NCBI GenBank assembly: GCA_015056575.1
Contig: SVGA01000017.1
Coordinates: 17,248-81,247 of the forward strand
DNA from: Butyrivibrio sp.
GTDB taxonomy: Bacteria; Bacillota; Clostridia; Lachnospirales; Lachnospiraceae
Direction of reading: 5' to 3'
Length of the DNA stretch: 64,000 bases
The notes beneath the pieces were generated by a model, which was given only the letters and a program-made list of their open reading frames with translations, made no database searches and was not told the origin of the DNA. Positions 46,064 through 54,408 of this stretch are shown here, in pieces (positions within the stretch are counted from its first letter, which is position 1; every line of letters starts with the position of its first letter). The translations under genes were made by a program, and so were the position numbers.

Positions 46064-46714
46064 TCATTTCCCCTTTCTGCTTATGATGTACTTGTAAATA
46101 GGATTTCCCAATGAAGAAAATCTCTCTTCATATTCTGTCATAACGTTGCCCTCATTCATGACCGGGTCGTTGTGCAGATCCCTTGTGACCGCGTCCAGGG
46201 TCCATCCCGCAGGTTCAATCTCCTCCAGTGCAAAATCAAACAGATCCTTGTTGTCTGTCTTGAATTCCACAACACCGTCAGCTTTCATAATCTGATCGTA
46301 TCGCTTTAAAAACTCTCTGGAAGGAAGTCTCCTCTTGGCATGCCTGTCCTTGGGCCATGGATCTGAAAAGTTAAGGTAAATCCTGTCCACCTCATCAGGC
46401 GCAAATACCTCGCAGAGAACCTCCGCATCCATGCGAATGAATTTCACATTGGGAAGAAGGAGCTGTTCCTGTTTCTGTATCGCCCGAAGAAGGACGCTTG
46501 AATATTTCTCGATCCCTATATAATTGATGTCCGGATGAAGCGCCGCCAGATCCATGAGGAATCTGCCCTTGCCCATTCCTATCTCAATATGTATGGGATT
46601 ATTGTTTCCAAAAACCTCTTTATGCCAAAGTCCTTTTTTCTTTTCAGGATCTTTAACCGTAAAATCGCTGTCTGCTATAACTTCACGGGATCCTGCGATG
46701 TTACGTAATCGCAT
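46064..46714 (-). CDS. trmB: tRNA (guanine-N7-)-methyltransferase
   Basis: This 216-residue SAM-dependent enzyme makes m7G46 in tRNA. The SAM-binding motif is IEIGMGKGRFL (about 42-52). The family signature LNFSDPWPKDRHAKRRL (about 114-130) and a C-terminal VMTEYEERFSSLGNPIYK are present. AGGAA precedes the ATG. It is divergent from the carboxypeptidase gene and first in an operon with trxA. Confidence 0.95.
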   Translation of the reverse strand: MRLRNIAGSREVIADSDFTVKDPEKKKGLWHKEVFGNNNPIHIEIGMGKGRFLMDLAALHPDINYIGIEKYSSVLLRAIQKQEQLLLPNVKFIRMDAEVLCEVFAPDEVDRIYLNFSDPWPKDRHAKRRLPSREFLKRYDQIMKADGVVEFKTDNKDLFDFALEEIEPAGWTLDAVTRDLHNDPVMNEGNVMTEYEERFSSLGNPIYKYIISRKGK

Positions 46715-46742
46715 TATTGTTCCTGCCTGTATGTCTTATACT
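46714..46742 (+). promoter_or_regulatory. Candidate promoter of the carboxypeptidase gene
   Basis: TTATTG (46714-46719) and TATACT (46737-46742) are 17 bp apart, leaving a leader of about 48 nt with AAGG before the ATG. A second candidate, TTGCCC (46758-46763) with TATTAT (46781-46786), is also 17 bp apart but would leave only a 4-nt leader. Confidence 0.4.
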
Positions 46743-46796
46743 AGAATTTTACAACATTTGCCCCAAGTTGGGAAGTATTGTATTATTTAAGGTGCT

Positions 46797-48245
46797 ATGA
46801 ACCAAAAAAACTCTAAAACACACGGTTTTAACTTCATATACAGGATCGCGATCTGCATTCTGACTGCATTTGTCCTGATCCCCGGTGCCGCACCTTATGT
46901 GTATGCCGACTATGAGGAGGAAGCTCAGCTTAGAAAAGAGCTGCCGATCCAGTCCAACGACATTCCCGGATGGCCTCACGGTCCGGAGATCACCGCTCAG
47001 TCCGCCATAGTAATGGAAGCCACAACAGGCACCATCCTCTATGCCAAGAACATTCACGAAGAGCTCTATCCCGCCAGCACCACCAAGATCATGACCTGCC
47101 TTCTGGCTGTAGAAAACGCCAGCCTTTCCGACAAGATCACCTTCTCTGACGACGCAGTTTTCAGCGTCCCTTCCGGCGGTTCCAATATCGGTATGGACGT
47201 TGGTCAGTCCATAACCCTGGAGCAGGCTCTTTACGGAATAATGGTAGGCAGTGCCAACGAGGTGGCAAATGCCGTTGGCGAGCATGTTAGCGGCAGCATC
47301 GACAGCTTTGTCGACCTTATGAATTCCAGGGCAAAAGAGCTGGGATGTACCAACACACATTTTGCCAATACCAATGGCCTTCAGGCTGATGACCACTACA
47401 CCAGTGCCTATGACCTGGCTCTTATATCGAAGGCTTTTTTCGCCAACGAGCTTCTGTGTAAAGTAGGCAATACGCCCCGCTATCATTTCACCGCCACAGC
47501 AACACAGCCTGATGATTTCTACCTCAACAATAAGCACAAGCTTATTACCGGCGAGATAGCCTATGAGGGAATCCTGGGAGGCAAGACCGGTTATACGGAT
47601 CTTGCAAGGGAAACACTGGTGACCTGCGCCGAGAAAAATGGTATGAGGCTTATCTGCGTAGTGTTTAAAGACGAGTCACCCGCTCAGTTCACCGACACCG
47701 TGACGCTGTTTGATTATGGCTTTAACAATTTCAGAAGCGTCAATGTGGCTGACAGTGATACCCGCTACATGCCCAATGATTCATTGTTCTTCGAATCCGA
47801 TAACGATGTGTTCGGCAGGGCCGGAACCATCTTAAATCTTGATGATTCAGACACCATCATCATTCCCAAAACTTCAGAGATTGAGGATACCGATTATGAA
47901 ATAAGATATGACCTTACGGAGGAGGAAAAGAAGGCCTATCCCACTGCCATCGCCAGAATCGATTACTCTTTTTCCGGCACACCCATAGGCAGTGCCCATG
48001 TATGCTACTCTGCGGCGGGAACGGGAACAAGCCGCAGCCACGCCGCTCAGGTCAGGACCATATATGTAAATGTCAAGATACTGATCGCTATCGCCGCTGT
48101 TCTTGTTATGCTGCTGTCTGTCATTGGTGCCATCGCTGCCGGGATTTCTCATAACAAGACCCATTCCAGCAGAAGTGACCGGATAAGATTCAACAGAAGA
48201 AAGCGGGAATCTAAAAAGCTGCGATTTAAGAATAAAAAGTTCTGA
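46797..48245 (+). CDS. D-alanyl-D-alanine carboxypeptidase (penicillin-binding protein, S11 family)
   Basis: This 482-residue enzyme trims the peptide stem of peptidoglycan. It has a signal peptide (about 14-37), the active-site STTK at 94-97, SAN near 152-154 and KTG near 264 (GGKTGYT). A C-terminal beta domain and a membrane segment at about 422-446 follow, with a basic cytoplasmic tail (RFNRRKRESKKLRFKNKK). Most DacA/DacF proteins end in an amphipathic helix, so a real transmembrane anchor and basic tail is a variant. AAGG precedes the ATG. Confidence 0.92.
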   Translation: MNQKNSKTHGFNFIYRIAICILTAFVLIPGAAPYVYADYEEEAQLRKELPIQSNDIPGWPHGPEITAQSAIVMEATTGTILYAKNIHEELYPASTTKIMTCLLAVENASLSDKITFSDDAVFSVPSGGSNIGMDVGQSITLEQALYGIMVGSANEVANAVGEHVSGSIDSFVDLMNSRAKELGCTNTHFANTNGLQADDHYTSAYDLALISKAFFANELLCKVGNTPRYHFTATATQPDDFYLNNKHKLITGEIAYEGILGGKTGYTDLARETLVTCAEKNGMRLICVVFKDESPAQFTDTVTLFDYGFNNFRSVNVADSDTRYMPNDSLFFESDNDVFGRAGTILNLDDSDTIIIPKTSEIEDTDYEIRYDLTEEEKKAYPTAIARIDYSFSGTPIGSAHVCYSAAGTGTSRSHAAQVRTIYVNVKILIAIAAVLVMLLSVIGAIAAGISHNKTHSSRSDRIRFNRRKRESKKLRFKNKKF

Positions 48246-48256
48246 AAAGAGAGGTA

Positions 48257-48289
48257 ATGCCGGACGACTTCTGTCATCCGGCATCTTTC
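48257..48289 (+). terminator. Intrinsic terminator after the carboxypeptidase gene
   Basis: ATGCCGGA and TCCGGCAT form a perfect 8-bp stem with an 11-nt loop, followed by CTTTCA. The T-run is short. It lies in the gap to the convergent glutathione peroxidase gene. Confidence 0.65.
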
Positions 48290-48327
48290 ACATATAAATG
48301 TGAGGGTTTAAGGAGTGGAAAATTTAT

Positions 48328-48870
48328 TTACATAAGGTCGGCAACAAAGTTTGCTACCTTACTCATGTCTTCAGTGGGTTCAAAGCGGGCTACTACGTTG
48401 CCCTCTCTGTCGACAACGAACTTGGTAAAGTTCCATTTGATCTCCGGATTGTTCTTGTAATCCTTATCTATTTTCTTGAGCATCATGTTCATGGCAAGAG
48501 CCTTGGGTCCTTTGCCAAATCCCTCGAAGCCCTTCTGGCTCTTAAGGAATCCGTAAAGAGGAATAGCTGTCTCACCGTTAATGTCTACCTTCTTCATCTG
48601 AGGGAACTTTGTGTTGTAGTGAAGCTGGCAGAACTCGTGAATCTCTTCATCTGTACCGGGGGTCTGACCCGCGAACTGGTTGCAGGGAATGTCAAGTACC
48701 TCAAAGCCCTGATCGTGGAACTTCTCATACATATCCTCGATATCCTTGTAGTGAGGTGTGAAGCCACAGCCGGTTGCTGTATTAACTACAAGAACCACCT
48801 TGCCTCTGAAGTTCTCCATCGAGAAATCATTGCCCTGAGCATCCTGAACCGAGTAATCATAAAATCCCAT
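48328..48870 (-). CDS. Glutathione peroxidase-family thiol peroxidase
   Basis: This 180-residue protein has the catalytic Cys in NTATGCGFTPHYKDIEDM (about 38), Gln in CNQFAGQTPGT and Trp-Asn in IKWNFTKFVVD, the full peroxidase tetrad. It is Cys- rather than Sec-based and in anaerobes usually uses thioredoxin; a trxA gene is 2.3 kb away. The start was set at 48870, since GGAGG lies 8 nt upstream and overlaps the earlier ATG. A consensus promoter with an OhrR-like operator sits upstream, so induction by organic peroxides is likely. Confidence 0.93.
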   Translation of the reverse strand: MGFYDYSVQDAQGNDFSMENFRGKVVLVVNTATGCGFTPHYKDIEDMYEKFHDQGFEVLDIPCNQFAGQTPGTDEEIHEFCQLHYNTKFPQMKKVDINGETAIPLYGFLKSQKGFEGFGKGPKALAMNMMLKKIDKDYKNNPEIKWNFTKFVVDREGNVVARFEPTEDMSKVANFVADLM

Positions 48871-48917
48871 TTCGTTGTCCTCCATTCTTGAAAACTATGT
48901 GTATGTTCATCTTTTGG

Positions 48918-48947
48918 TTACAATCAATTGTGTTCAATTTAATTGTA
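48918..48947. promoter_or_regulatory. OhrR/MarR-like operator of the glutathione peroxidase gene
   Basis: On the minus strand TACAATTAAATTGAA is followed by CACAATTGATTGTAA. This closely resembles the tandem TACAATTAAATTGTA operator of Bacillus subtilis OhrR. It begins at the last base of the -10 box, so bound repressor would block the start site. Confidence 0.6.
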
Positions 48948-48975
48948 TTATATTGCGCACAATCTATTTTGTCAA
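48947..48975 (-). promoter_or_regulatory. Consensus promoter of the glutathione peroxidase gene
   Basis: On the minus strand TTGACA (48970-48975) and TATAAT (48947-48952) are separated by exactly 17 bp, a perfect sigma-A promoter. Such a strong promoter fits a gene held off by a repressor. Confidence 0.85.
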
Positions 48976-48986
48976 CACATTTTTGC

Positions 48987-49023
48987 AAAAACAGCAGAAC
49001 CCCTGAAAATACGGGCTCTGCTG
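48987..49023 (-). terminator. Intrinsic terminator after the exonuclease gene
   Basis: CAGCAGAGCCC and GGGTTCTGCTG (with small mismatches) form a stem followed by TTTTTGC on the minus strand, a few bases after the exonuclease stop at 49030. Confidence 0.8.
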
Positions 49024-49029
49024 CCATTT

Positions 49030-49962
49030 TTATTTCTGTCTTTTTTTTATTTTTCTCTGTTTTGCCTTCATAGCTTCCACCTCTTCAGGAGAAATAAACC
49101 TGCTGGTTTTGACCACATAGAGGTTACCGTCCTCGGCCTTTTTTATCCTGACCTTGGACTTCATATATCCGTGCTTGTCGCAAACCGCCACACTGTAGTA
49201 GTGCTTACCGTTGGGTGAGAACCACTTCACCTGCCGCTTGATGCTCTTTTTGCAAAGGTAACATCTGGTGCCCATGATCTCCATGTTCTCCAGTATGTCC
49301 TCCTTGGCCGGGAACTCCCTGGAAATAAATTTGGCATAGGAATCAAAGACAATGCGGATCTCCTGGCTCTTGCTCTTGGGGGTGACGTAGGTGTCAAAGG
49401 AGATCTTCTCCAAAATCTTCTCCGAAAAGGTGGCGAAGACCTTGGCGGTGTACTCCGCATCCGCCTGGGCTCTGTGGAAGGGGATATCCTTCTCTATACC
49501 CAGCTCATCCACCGCTGTCTCCAGTGACTTTCTGGATCTTCCGTCATCCTTCGCAAGGCTGTAAAGCTTCTGTACATCGTAGAAGGAAAGCGGTCTGTCG
49601 GACAAAAGAGGCATCCCAAAGAAGTCAAGGTTTCGCTGGAATTCCGTAAGATCCAAAGGTCCCCAGCTGCAAAACCTGGGATCCTCTCCGCACCAGGCAA
49701 GAAAATCCGAGGCCACCTTCTCAAATGGCTCGCCCTTTTCCAGATCTTCCATGGAAAGATGTATGAGCTTCCCGGTGATCCTGTGCATATGCCGGTGAAC
49801 CTGAGGCTTTATAAGTCCCGAGAACTCACCGATCTTCTGCCTGTTTTCATTTAATTTTACCGCACCGATCTCAATGATCTCGAAGGCAAGGGTCTTGCCG
49901 TTCCTTGTTACCGGTGCCTCTCCCTGGTTCCACTCCAGGTCAAAAACGATGAAACTACCCAT
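49030..49962 (-). CDS. DEDDh 3'-5' exonuclease family protein
   Basis: This 310-residue protein has a DnaQ/RNase T-like fold. Exo I is FIVFDLEWNQG (Asp8, Glu10), Exo II lies around WGPLDLTEFQRNLDF and Exo III is HRAQADAEYTAK. It then has a C-terminal region of about 100 residues with two CxxC-like Cys (CYLCKKS) that may bind metal. It resembles KapD-type inhibitors/exonucleases, but the target is unknown. It starts 1 nt before the ylmH stop region, with no Shine-Dalgarno, so translation is probably coupled to ylmH. Confidence 0.82.
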   Translation of the reverse strand: MGSFIVFDLEWNQGEAPVTRNGKTLAFEIIEIGAVKLNENRQKIGEFSGLIKPQVHRHMHRITGKLIHLSMEDLEKGEPFEKVASDFLAWCGEDPRFCSWGPLDLTEFQRNLDFFGMPLLSDRPLSFYDVQKLYSLAKDDGRSRKSLETAVDELGIEKDIPFHRAQADAEYTAKVFATFSEKILEKISFDTYVTPKSKSQEIRIVFDSYAKFISREFPAKEDILENMEIMGTRCYLCKKSIKRQVKWFSPNGKHYYSVAVCDKHGYMKSKVRIKKAEDGNLYVVKTSRFISPEEVEAMKAKQRKIKKRQK

Positions 49963-50772
49963 TTAAATAAACTTTCTGACTTTGATAAAGAGTCTTCCCT
50001 TTCTGGTGGTGCCCCCGGGGCCGTCATAAATGAACTTTCCCTTGCCCCGCACCGATACCCGTGCTCCGATCTTGAGGTCGTACCCGCCGCTATAGGCTGT
50101 CCGCCCGTCGATAAATACCTGTTCTGCCTCGATGAGCCTCTGGGCCTCAGCCCTTGAAAGATTATATACGAAGGCTATGACCGCGTCCGTTCTCTCGGAA
50201 GCAACACTCCCTGAGACTTCCTCAAACCGTGGCCTTATATCACACTCCGAGCCGTTAACCTTAAGGCACTTTACCGAGGTGTGCCGGATCCTGATAAGCT
50301 CTCTGCAGACCGTGTCCGCCACTTCCGTGGTGGTGAAGATGTACGCCTCTTTTTCCCCGGTTAAGATGTCCCCGATCTGGTCTCTCTCGATGCCCAGGTT
50401 CATCAGTGCCCCCAGGTAGTCCCTGTGGTTTAAGTCGTCCGAGAACTTCTCCTTTAAGGGAGTGACATGGATGCAGGCAAGTACATCCGGCTCCGCGCTC
50501 TGCTGAGCAAGGAACTCCTCCTCGCTTATATAATCGGGCAAAAAACATATCATGGCCCTTTCAGCATCGGGAAATCCCCCATAGATCACGTAGTGGGCTC
50601 CCATGTACTCATGCACATTTGAGGATATCCCTTCCGAGAAGAGGATCTGAAAAAAAGCTGCCAGCTCCGACAGGGAGAGGAAATCTGTGTGGGTTATAAA
50701 ACTGTTGTTAAAGGCTCTTCCTGCCAGGTCCCTGACCCGGCCTGAGAGAATGTCACGTTGTTTTTCTTCCAT
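49963..50772 (-). CDS. ylmH: YlmH-like RNA-binding protein with S4 domain
   Basis: This 269-residue protein has an N-terminal YlmH domain (FITHTDFLSLSELAAF, YGGFPDAERAMICFLPDY, HRDYLGALMNLGIERDQIGD). A C-terminal S4 domain follows (YNLSRAEAQRLIEAEQVFID). YlmH binds the 50S subunit and has been linked to ribosome quality control and to cell division clusters. No ribosome site is seen; it starts 5 nt after the clostripain stop, so it probably depends on coupling. This is the second S4 protein of this functional group in the window, with rqcP at 29915. Confidence 0.9.
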   Translation of the reverse strand: MEEKQRDILSGRVRDLAGRAFNNSFITHTDFLSLSELAAFFQILFSEGISSNVHEYMGAHYVIYGGFPDAERAMICFLPDYISEEEFLAQQSAEPDVLACIHVTPLKEKFSDDLNHRDYLGALMNLGIERDQIGDILTGEKEAYIFTTTEVADTVCRELIRIRHTSVKCLKVNGSECDIRPRFEEVSGSVASERTDAVIAFVYNLSRAEAQRLIEAEQVFIDGRTAYSGGYDLKIGARVSVRGKGKFIYDGPGGTTRKGRLFIKVRKFI

Positions 50773-50777
50773 AAATA

Positions 50778-53279
50778 TCAGTAAGTAAGTGTGCTTGTCC
50801 AGTAATTCTGATTGTAGATGTCGGTGAAGCGATAGGTTACATAGGCTTTTCCATCGCCGACAGGGAGATTTTCAATGACCATATCCTTCATATCCTTGTC
50901 AACTGTCATAGTATCGCCGATGTAATAAACACCCTGGAACTGCTTGTCATAGGTGTAGCCGTCGCAGACAAAATCTATCTTATCTCCCACCTGTAATTCT
51001 GTGAGGTTCTTGGCTATTGTGTCGGTCTCACCTTCCACATAGTCGCGGCAGGCACCGGCCACATATCCCTCCTCGTTCTCAGAGTCAAATACCAGGATGA
51101 GATTGGACCTTTCGCCGTTGATCTCGCAGGGAACCCGGCCAAAGATAGCGTAATCATCGCCATTCTGCTCCATATCGATGAAGTAGTAGGATACGATCTG
51201 TTTGTCGATGGCAAGCCAGGTCTTGTCGCTCTGGGATTTTAGGTTGCCCTCTTCGTCAAAATCCATGACGTTGTCGTAGCCCAGGTTAAGAAGGCCCTGG
51301 CCGTCGTCATAGTACATGTTAAGCTCAAGGTCCTGAACCATTGCCCACTGCTCTTCGGGAAGTGAGATAACATCCTCACCTGCGGCATTGGTAGTCCACA
51401 TCAGGGATGTGGTGTCAAACTGATGATCTGCAATATAGGAGGCTGCGTAGTCCACATCAACTCCTCTTCCAAGAAATGCCGAGTTGGAGGATGTAAGTCC
51501 TGACACACTGCTAAGATCACTTGAAAGGAAGGTATTAAGGAGCTGCCCTATAAGCTCTGCGGAAGATCCGCCTGAACTTCCTCCCATGCCCGAGAGGTCT
51601 CCGAACAGTGAAGGCATTGCCGTGCCGGTCCCGCCGGAAGCCGCCTGTCCATACACGTTCATGGAAGCAAAGCTTGAAATACAGTTCTTGTATTCCTCAT
51701 CCATTCCGATGTCGTCATAGGTATCGCATACGGTATCCAGCTTCTTGGTCTGCTGATAAGGGAAGTAGATGGAAAGGCCGTAGGCGTTGGTCATGTTGGA
51801 GCTGGTCCTGTTGTACTTGATGGCACTCCTTAAAGTAGCCGCCAGCTCTTTTGCCTCATCTGTTCCCATGCGGGTTGCGAAATCTATAAGGTCTACCTGA
51901 TCGATCCTTGAGGACTGGGCAAACTCCCTGGTATTGCTGCGGGCGCTTGATACAGTCTGGAAATCGTTGTTCTTGATGTTCTCAGTTGTGTCCTTGGAGA
52001 AATCAGCAAGCTCCGAAGGAACAGTCTGGGAAAGCTCGGCCAGATCCACCAGTGACAGGGTCGTCTTCTGTCCGGGGCAGGTCTTCTCACAGGCTGCGGT
52101 AAAAGAGTCTATGATATTCTTGCCGATCTCTAAGGTATCCATGGAGGTGTTTCTGCCAAGGGCTGTGAGCCAGTCGGTGTAGTACCAGCCAACGCCGGGC
52201 TCTGTCTCCTCGGAAGCCACCAGATAATCTGCGTAGTTGGAAACAACCAGGGCATTCTCCACGGTAGCCATAAGGCAGGTGTCAAAGCCCACGAAATCAA
52301 AGGTCACGCCGCCGTTTTTGAGAGCAGTGTTTATGCCGCCAAGGGACATGGCTCCCGCTGTAGGGAACTTCTCGTCATAGCCGTAGCCACCGGTGGTTCC
52401 TCCGCCGTGATCCCAGAAGATAAGGACGTTTCTGTTGGCCGGGAAATTTGAAGCTGCCCACTTGATATAGCCGGAAAGAGTGTCGGCCTTGGTCATGGGA
52501 ACGCTGCCAAGGTTATCCTTGAGCAACACAAGCTTCTTGTCCTTGATCTGATAGATCTGATTGGTGGAGCTTGAAACCACATTGTTCTGCCACTGCCTGG
52601 AACCGCCGGTGTAGATGATGAGATTGACGTTGTCGCCAAAATCAGCAGAGAGCATCTCCTGAAGGTCTCTTGACGCCATGCCGCTTCTGGACTCAAGGTC
52701 CGCTCCGCACATGTATACCATGATGGTAACGACGTCTTCGCCGCCGCCCTTTATAACGGTGCGCTTTGCACGTGCCTTAGAATCAACGGAAGTGTTGAGC
52801 TTACCGGTGTTGTTGTCACCGCTCCAGGCCGCATTGCCACCGCCGGATGCACCCATGTAGGGGCTGTAGCCACCTCCAAGAAGGGATCCCAGCATCGACG
52901 ACATCCCTGAACCGGTGGAGGTTCCCGTAGATGTGGAAACCCCTGAAGAAGAACCGGTCTGAGTTGATGCAGAGGGCGTTGTTGTAGTTGTGGTCGTATA
53001 GTCTGTAAGGGATGAACCCGATCCGCCTCCTCCAAGAAGTGCGGACAGTCCGCCACCGCCTCCCAGCATGATAATGGCAATGACCACTATGATCATGAAA
53101 AGAGGGCTTCTGCCACCGCCTCCGCGCTGCGAGCCGCCTCCGCCGCTTCCCGATGATCCTGTGGGCAGTCCGCTGCTTCCGCCCACAGGGCCGCTGTAGC
53201 CTCCCGCTTCTCCTCGTCTGTGAACGCCGGAACCACCGCTTCCCACATTCTTTTTTCTTCCTGTAGGTCTGTCTTCCAT
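50778..53279 (-). CDS. Membrane-anchored clostripain-family (C11) cysteine peptidase
   Basis: This 833-residue protein has a Gly/Ser-rich basic cytoplasmic N-terminus (1-57), a membrane segment at about 59-83 and a Thr/Ser/Gly-rich linker to about 160. The C11 peptidase domain has TIMVYMCGADLES, His291 in FWDHGGGTTGGYG and Cys335 in FDTCLMATVE. A long C-terminal region (about 560-833) has unknown fold. C11 enzymes cut after Arg/Lys and self-activate at a basic site; RAKR at 170-173 is a possible one. GGGAGG precedes the ATG. It heads an operon with ylmH and the exonuclease gene. Confidence 0.9.
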   Translation of the reverse strand: MEDRPTGRKKNVGSGGSGVHRRGEAGGYSGPVGGSSGLPTGSSGSGGGGSQRGGGGRSPLFMIIVVIAIIMLGGGGGLSALLGGGGSGSSLTDYTTTTTTTPSASTQTGSSSGVSTSTGTSTGSGMSSMLGSLLGGGYSPYMGASGGGNAAWSGDNNTGKLNTSVDSKARAKRTVIKGGGEDVVTIMVYMCGADLESRSGMASRDLQEMLSADFGDNVNLIIYTGGSRQWQNNVVSSSTNQIYQIKDKKLVLLKDNLGSVPMTKADTLSGYIKWAASNFPANRNVLIFWDHGGGTTGGYGYDEKFPTAGAMSLGGINTALKNGGVTFDFVGFDTCLMATVENALVVSNYADYLVASEETEPGVGWYYTDWLTALGRNTSMDTLEIGKNIIDSFTAACEKTCPGQKTTLSLVDLAELSQTVPSELADFSKDTTENIKNNDFQTVSSARSNTREFAQSSRIDQVDLIDFATRMGTDEAKELAATLRSAIKYNRTSSNMTNAYGLSIYFPYQQTKKLDTVCDTYDDIGMDEEYKNCISSFASMNVYGQAASGGTGTAMPSLFGDLSGMGGSSGGSSAELIGQLLNTFLSSDLSSVSGLTSSNSAFLGRGVDVDYAASYIADHQFDTTSLMWTTNAAGEDVISLPEEQWAMVQDLELNMYYDDGQGLLNLGYDNVMDFDEEGNLKSQSDKTWLAIDKQIVSYYFIDMEQNGDDYAIFGRVPCEINGERSNLILVFDSENEEGYVAGACRDYVEGETDTIAKNLTELQVGDKIDFVCDGYTYDKQFQGVYYIGDTMTVDKDMKDMVIENLPVGDGKAYVTYRFTDIYNQNYWTSTLTY

Positions 53280-53414
53280 AATAGCCTCCCGTCTACCAAA
53301 GTCTATTTTTCAGTAAACTTATACTTATTAAGTAAAAATACCCGTACAAGGCTATTTTATCACATTCCGCACATATAAATATACTGTAAACTTTGTGATG
53401 AATATGTAGAAAAA

Positions 53415-53444
53415 TTGACGATTGCTTGATAAAATGGTTATAAT
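53415..53444 (+). promoter_or_regulatory. Promoter of the PAS-GGDEF gene
   Basis: TTGACG (53415-53420) and TATAAT (53439-53444) are 18 bp apart, 26 nt before the ATG at 53470, with GGAGG in the leader. Confidence 0.8.
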
Positions 53445-53469
53445 CACACAATTCATGGAGGATACTGTG

Positions 53470-54342
53470 ATGAACATTTCCGAGAAAGATCTTTTAAGCA
53501 ATCTTATGGCGCTTCTTCCTATGGGAGTTTTCTGGAAAGACAGGGAGAGGCGTTTTCTTGGCGCAAACAAAATGTTCCTTGATTACTATGGCCTTGAAAG
53601 TGTGGACAGTATCCTTGGAAAAACCGACGAGGATGTAGGCTGGCATATCAACCCCGGTCCCTACAGGAACGCGGAGTTTAGGGTTATCGACGAGGGTGTT
53701 CCTGAGCTGAACGTCCCCGGGCAGTGTATAGTCAAGGGAAATGTTCGTGATATCGTGGCTTCCAAGGTACCTCTTATGGTAGACGGACAGATAGTGGGGC
53801 TAATCGGATATTTCATGGACGTCACCGATACCAAGGCGGAAAATGAAAGACTCTCCAGTCTCTCCAACACCGATGAACTCACGGGACTTTTGAACAGGCG
53901 TGCGTTCAGCGGGATCGCCGCCAAATATGAGAAGCAGTACATGGCTGACGGTACGGACTTCGTGCTGTTTATGATAGACCTGGATGACTTCAAGGAATTA
54001 AACGATGATTACGGTCACGAATACGGAAACCTAGTGCTCAAGGACATCTCAAGAACACTTACCATGGCTTGTGCCGACAACAGCGTCCTCTTCAGGTACG
54101 GCGGTGACGAGTTCGTGGTCCTTTACCAGTATGGGGACAAAAAAGACATCGACTCCAAGGTCAGAAAGCTCATGGCCGCAATAGATGCCCCAAGAAACCT
54201 TGACGGCATGAACCTGTCGGTGCGAGCATCCATCGGCTACTCCTTCTACTCGGAGACCACCTTTATAAATGCCCTTCTGGAAGTGGCTGACAGACACATG
54301 TACGAAATGAAGAGAGAACATAAAAAAGAGCGAAGGGCTTAG
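53470..54342 (+). CDS. PAS-GGDEF protein (putative diguanylate cyclase)
   Basis: This 290-residue cytoplasmic protein has a PAS domain at about 10-125 (LLPMGVFWKDRERRFLGANK, VGLIGYFMDVTDTK) and a GGDEF domain at about 130-285. The active loop is intact (FRYGGDEFVVLY) and NTDELTGLLNRRAF is present. No RxxD inhibitory site precedes the loop. The start was set at 53470, where GGAGG lies 8 nt upstream. It is a single gene with its own promoter and terminator. It may read a redox or small-molecule signal through PAS. Confidence 0.9.
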   Translation: MNISEKDLLSNLMALLPMGVFWKDRERRFLGANKMFLDYYGLESVDSILGKTDEDVGWHINPGPYRNAEFRVIDEGVPELNVPGQCIVKGNVRDIVASKVPLMVDGQIVGLIGYFMDVTDTKAENERLSSLSNTDELTGLLNRRAFSGIAAKYEKQYMADGTDFVLFMIDLDDFKELNDDYGHEYGNLVLKDISRTLTMACADNSVLFRYGGDEFVVLYQYGDKKDIDSKVRKLMAAIDAPRNLDGMNLSVRASIGYSFYSETTFINALLEVADRHMYEMKREHKKERRA

Positions 54343-54358
54343 GCCTTCCGCTCTTTTT
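54325..54358 (+). terminator. Intrinsic terminator after the PAS-GGDEF gene
   Basis: AAAGAGCGAAGG and CCTTCCGCTCTTT form a stem of about 13 bp followed by TTTTTC. It contains the stop codon of the gene and also has an A-run on the left, so it can serve the convergent ABC operon too. Confidence 0.8.
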
Positions 54359-54408
54359 CATAAAAGGCAGGTGTATTAATGTAAGAAAAGTATTGGCTTG
54401 TTTTGATA

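Noticed and set aside
46749..47537. Open frame of 262 codons on the minus strand opposite the carboxypeptidase gene
   Set aside because: It lies fully antisense to a gene with clear catalytic motifs, and its product has no recognisable features. Codon structure follows the sense gene.
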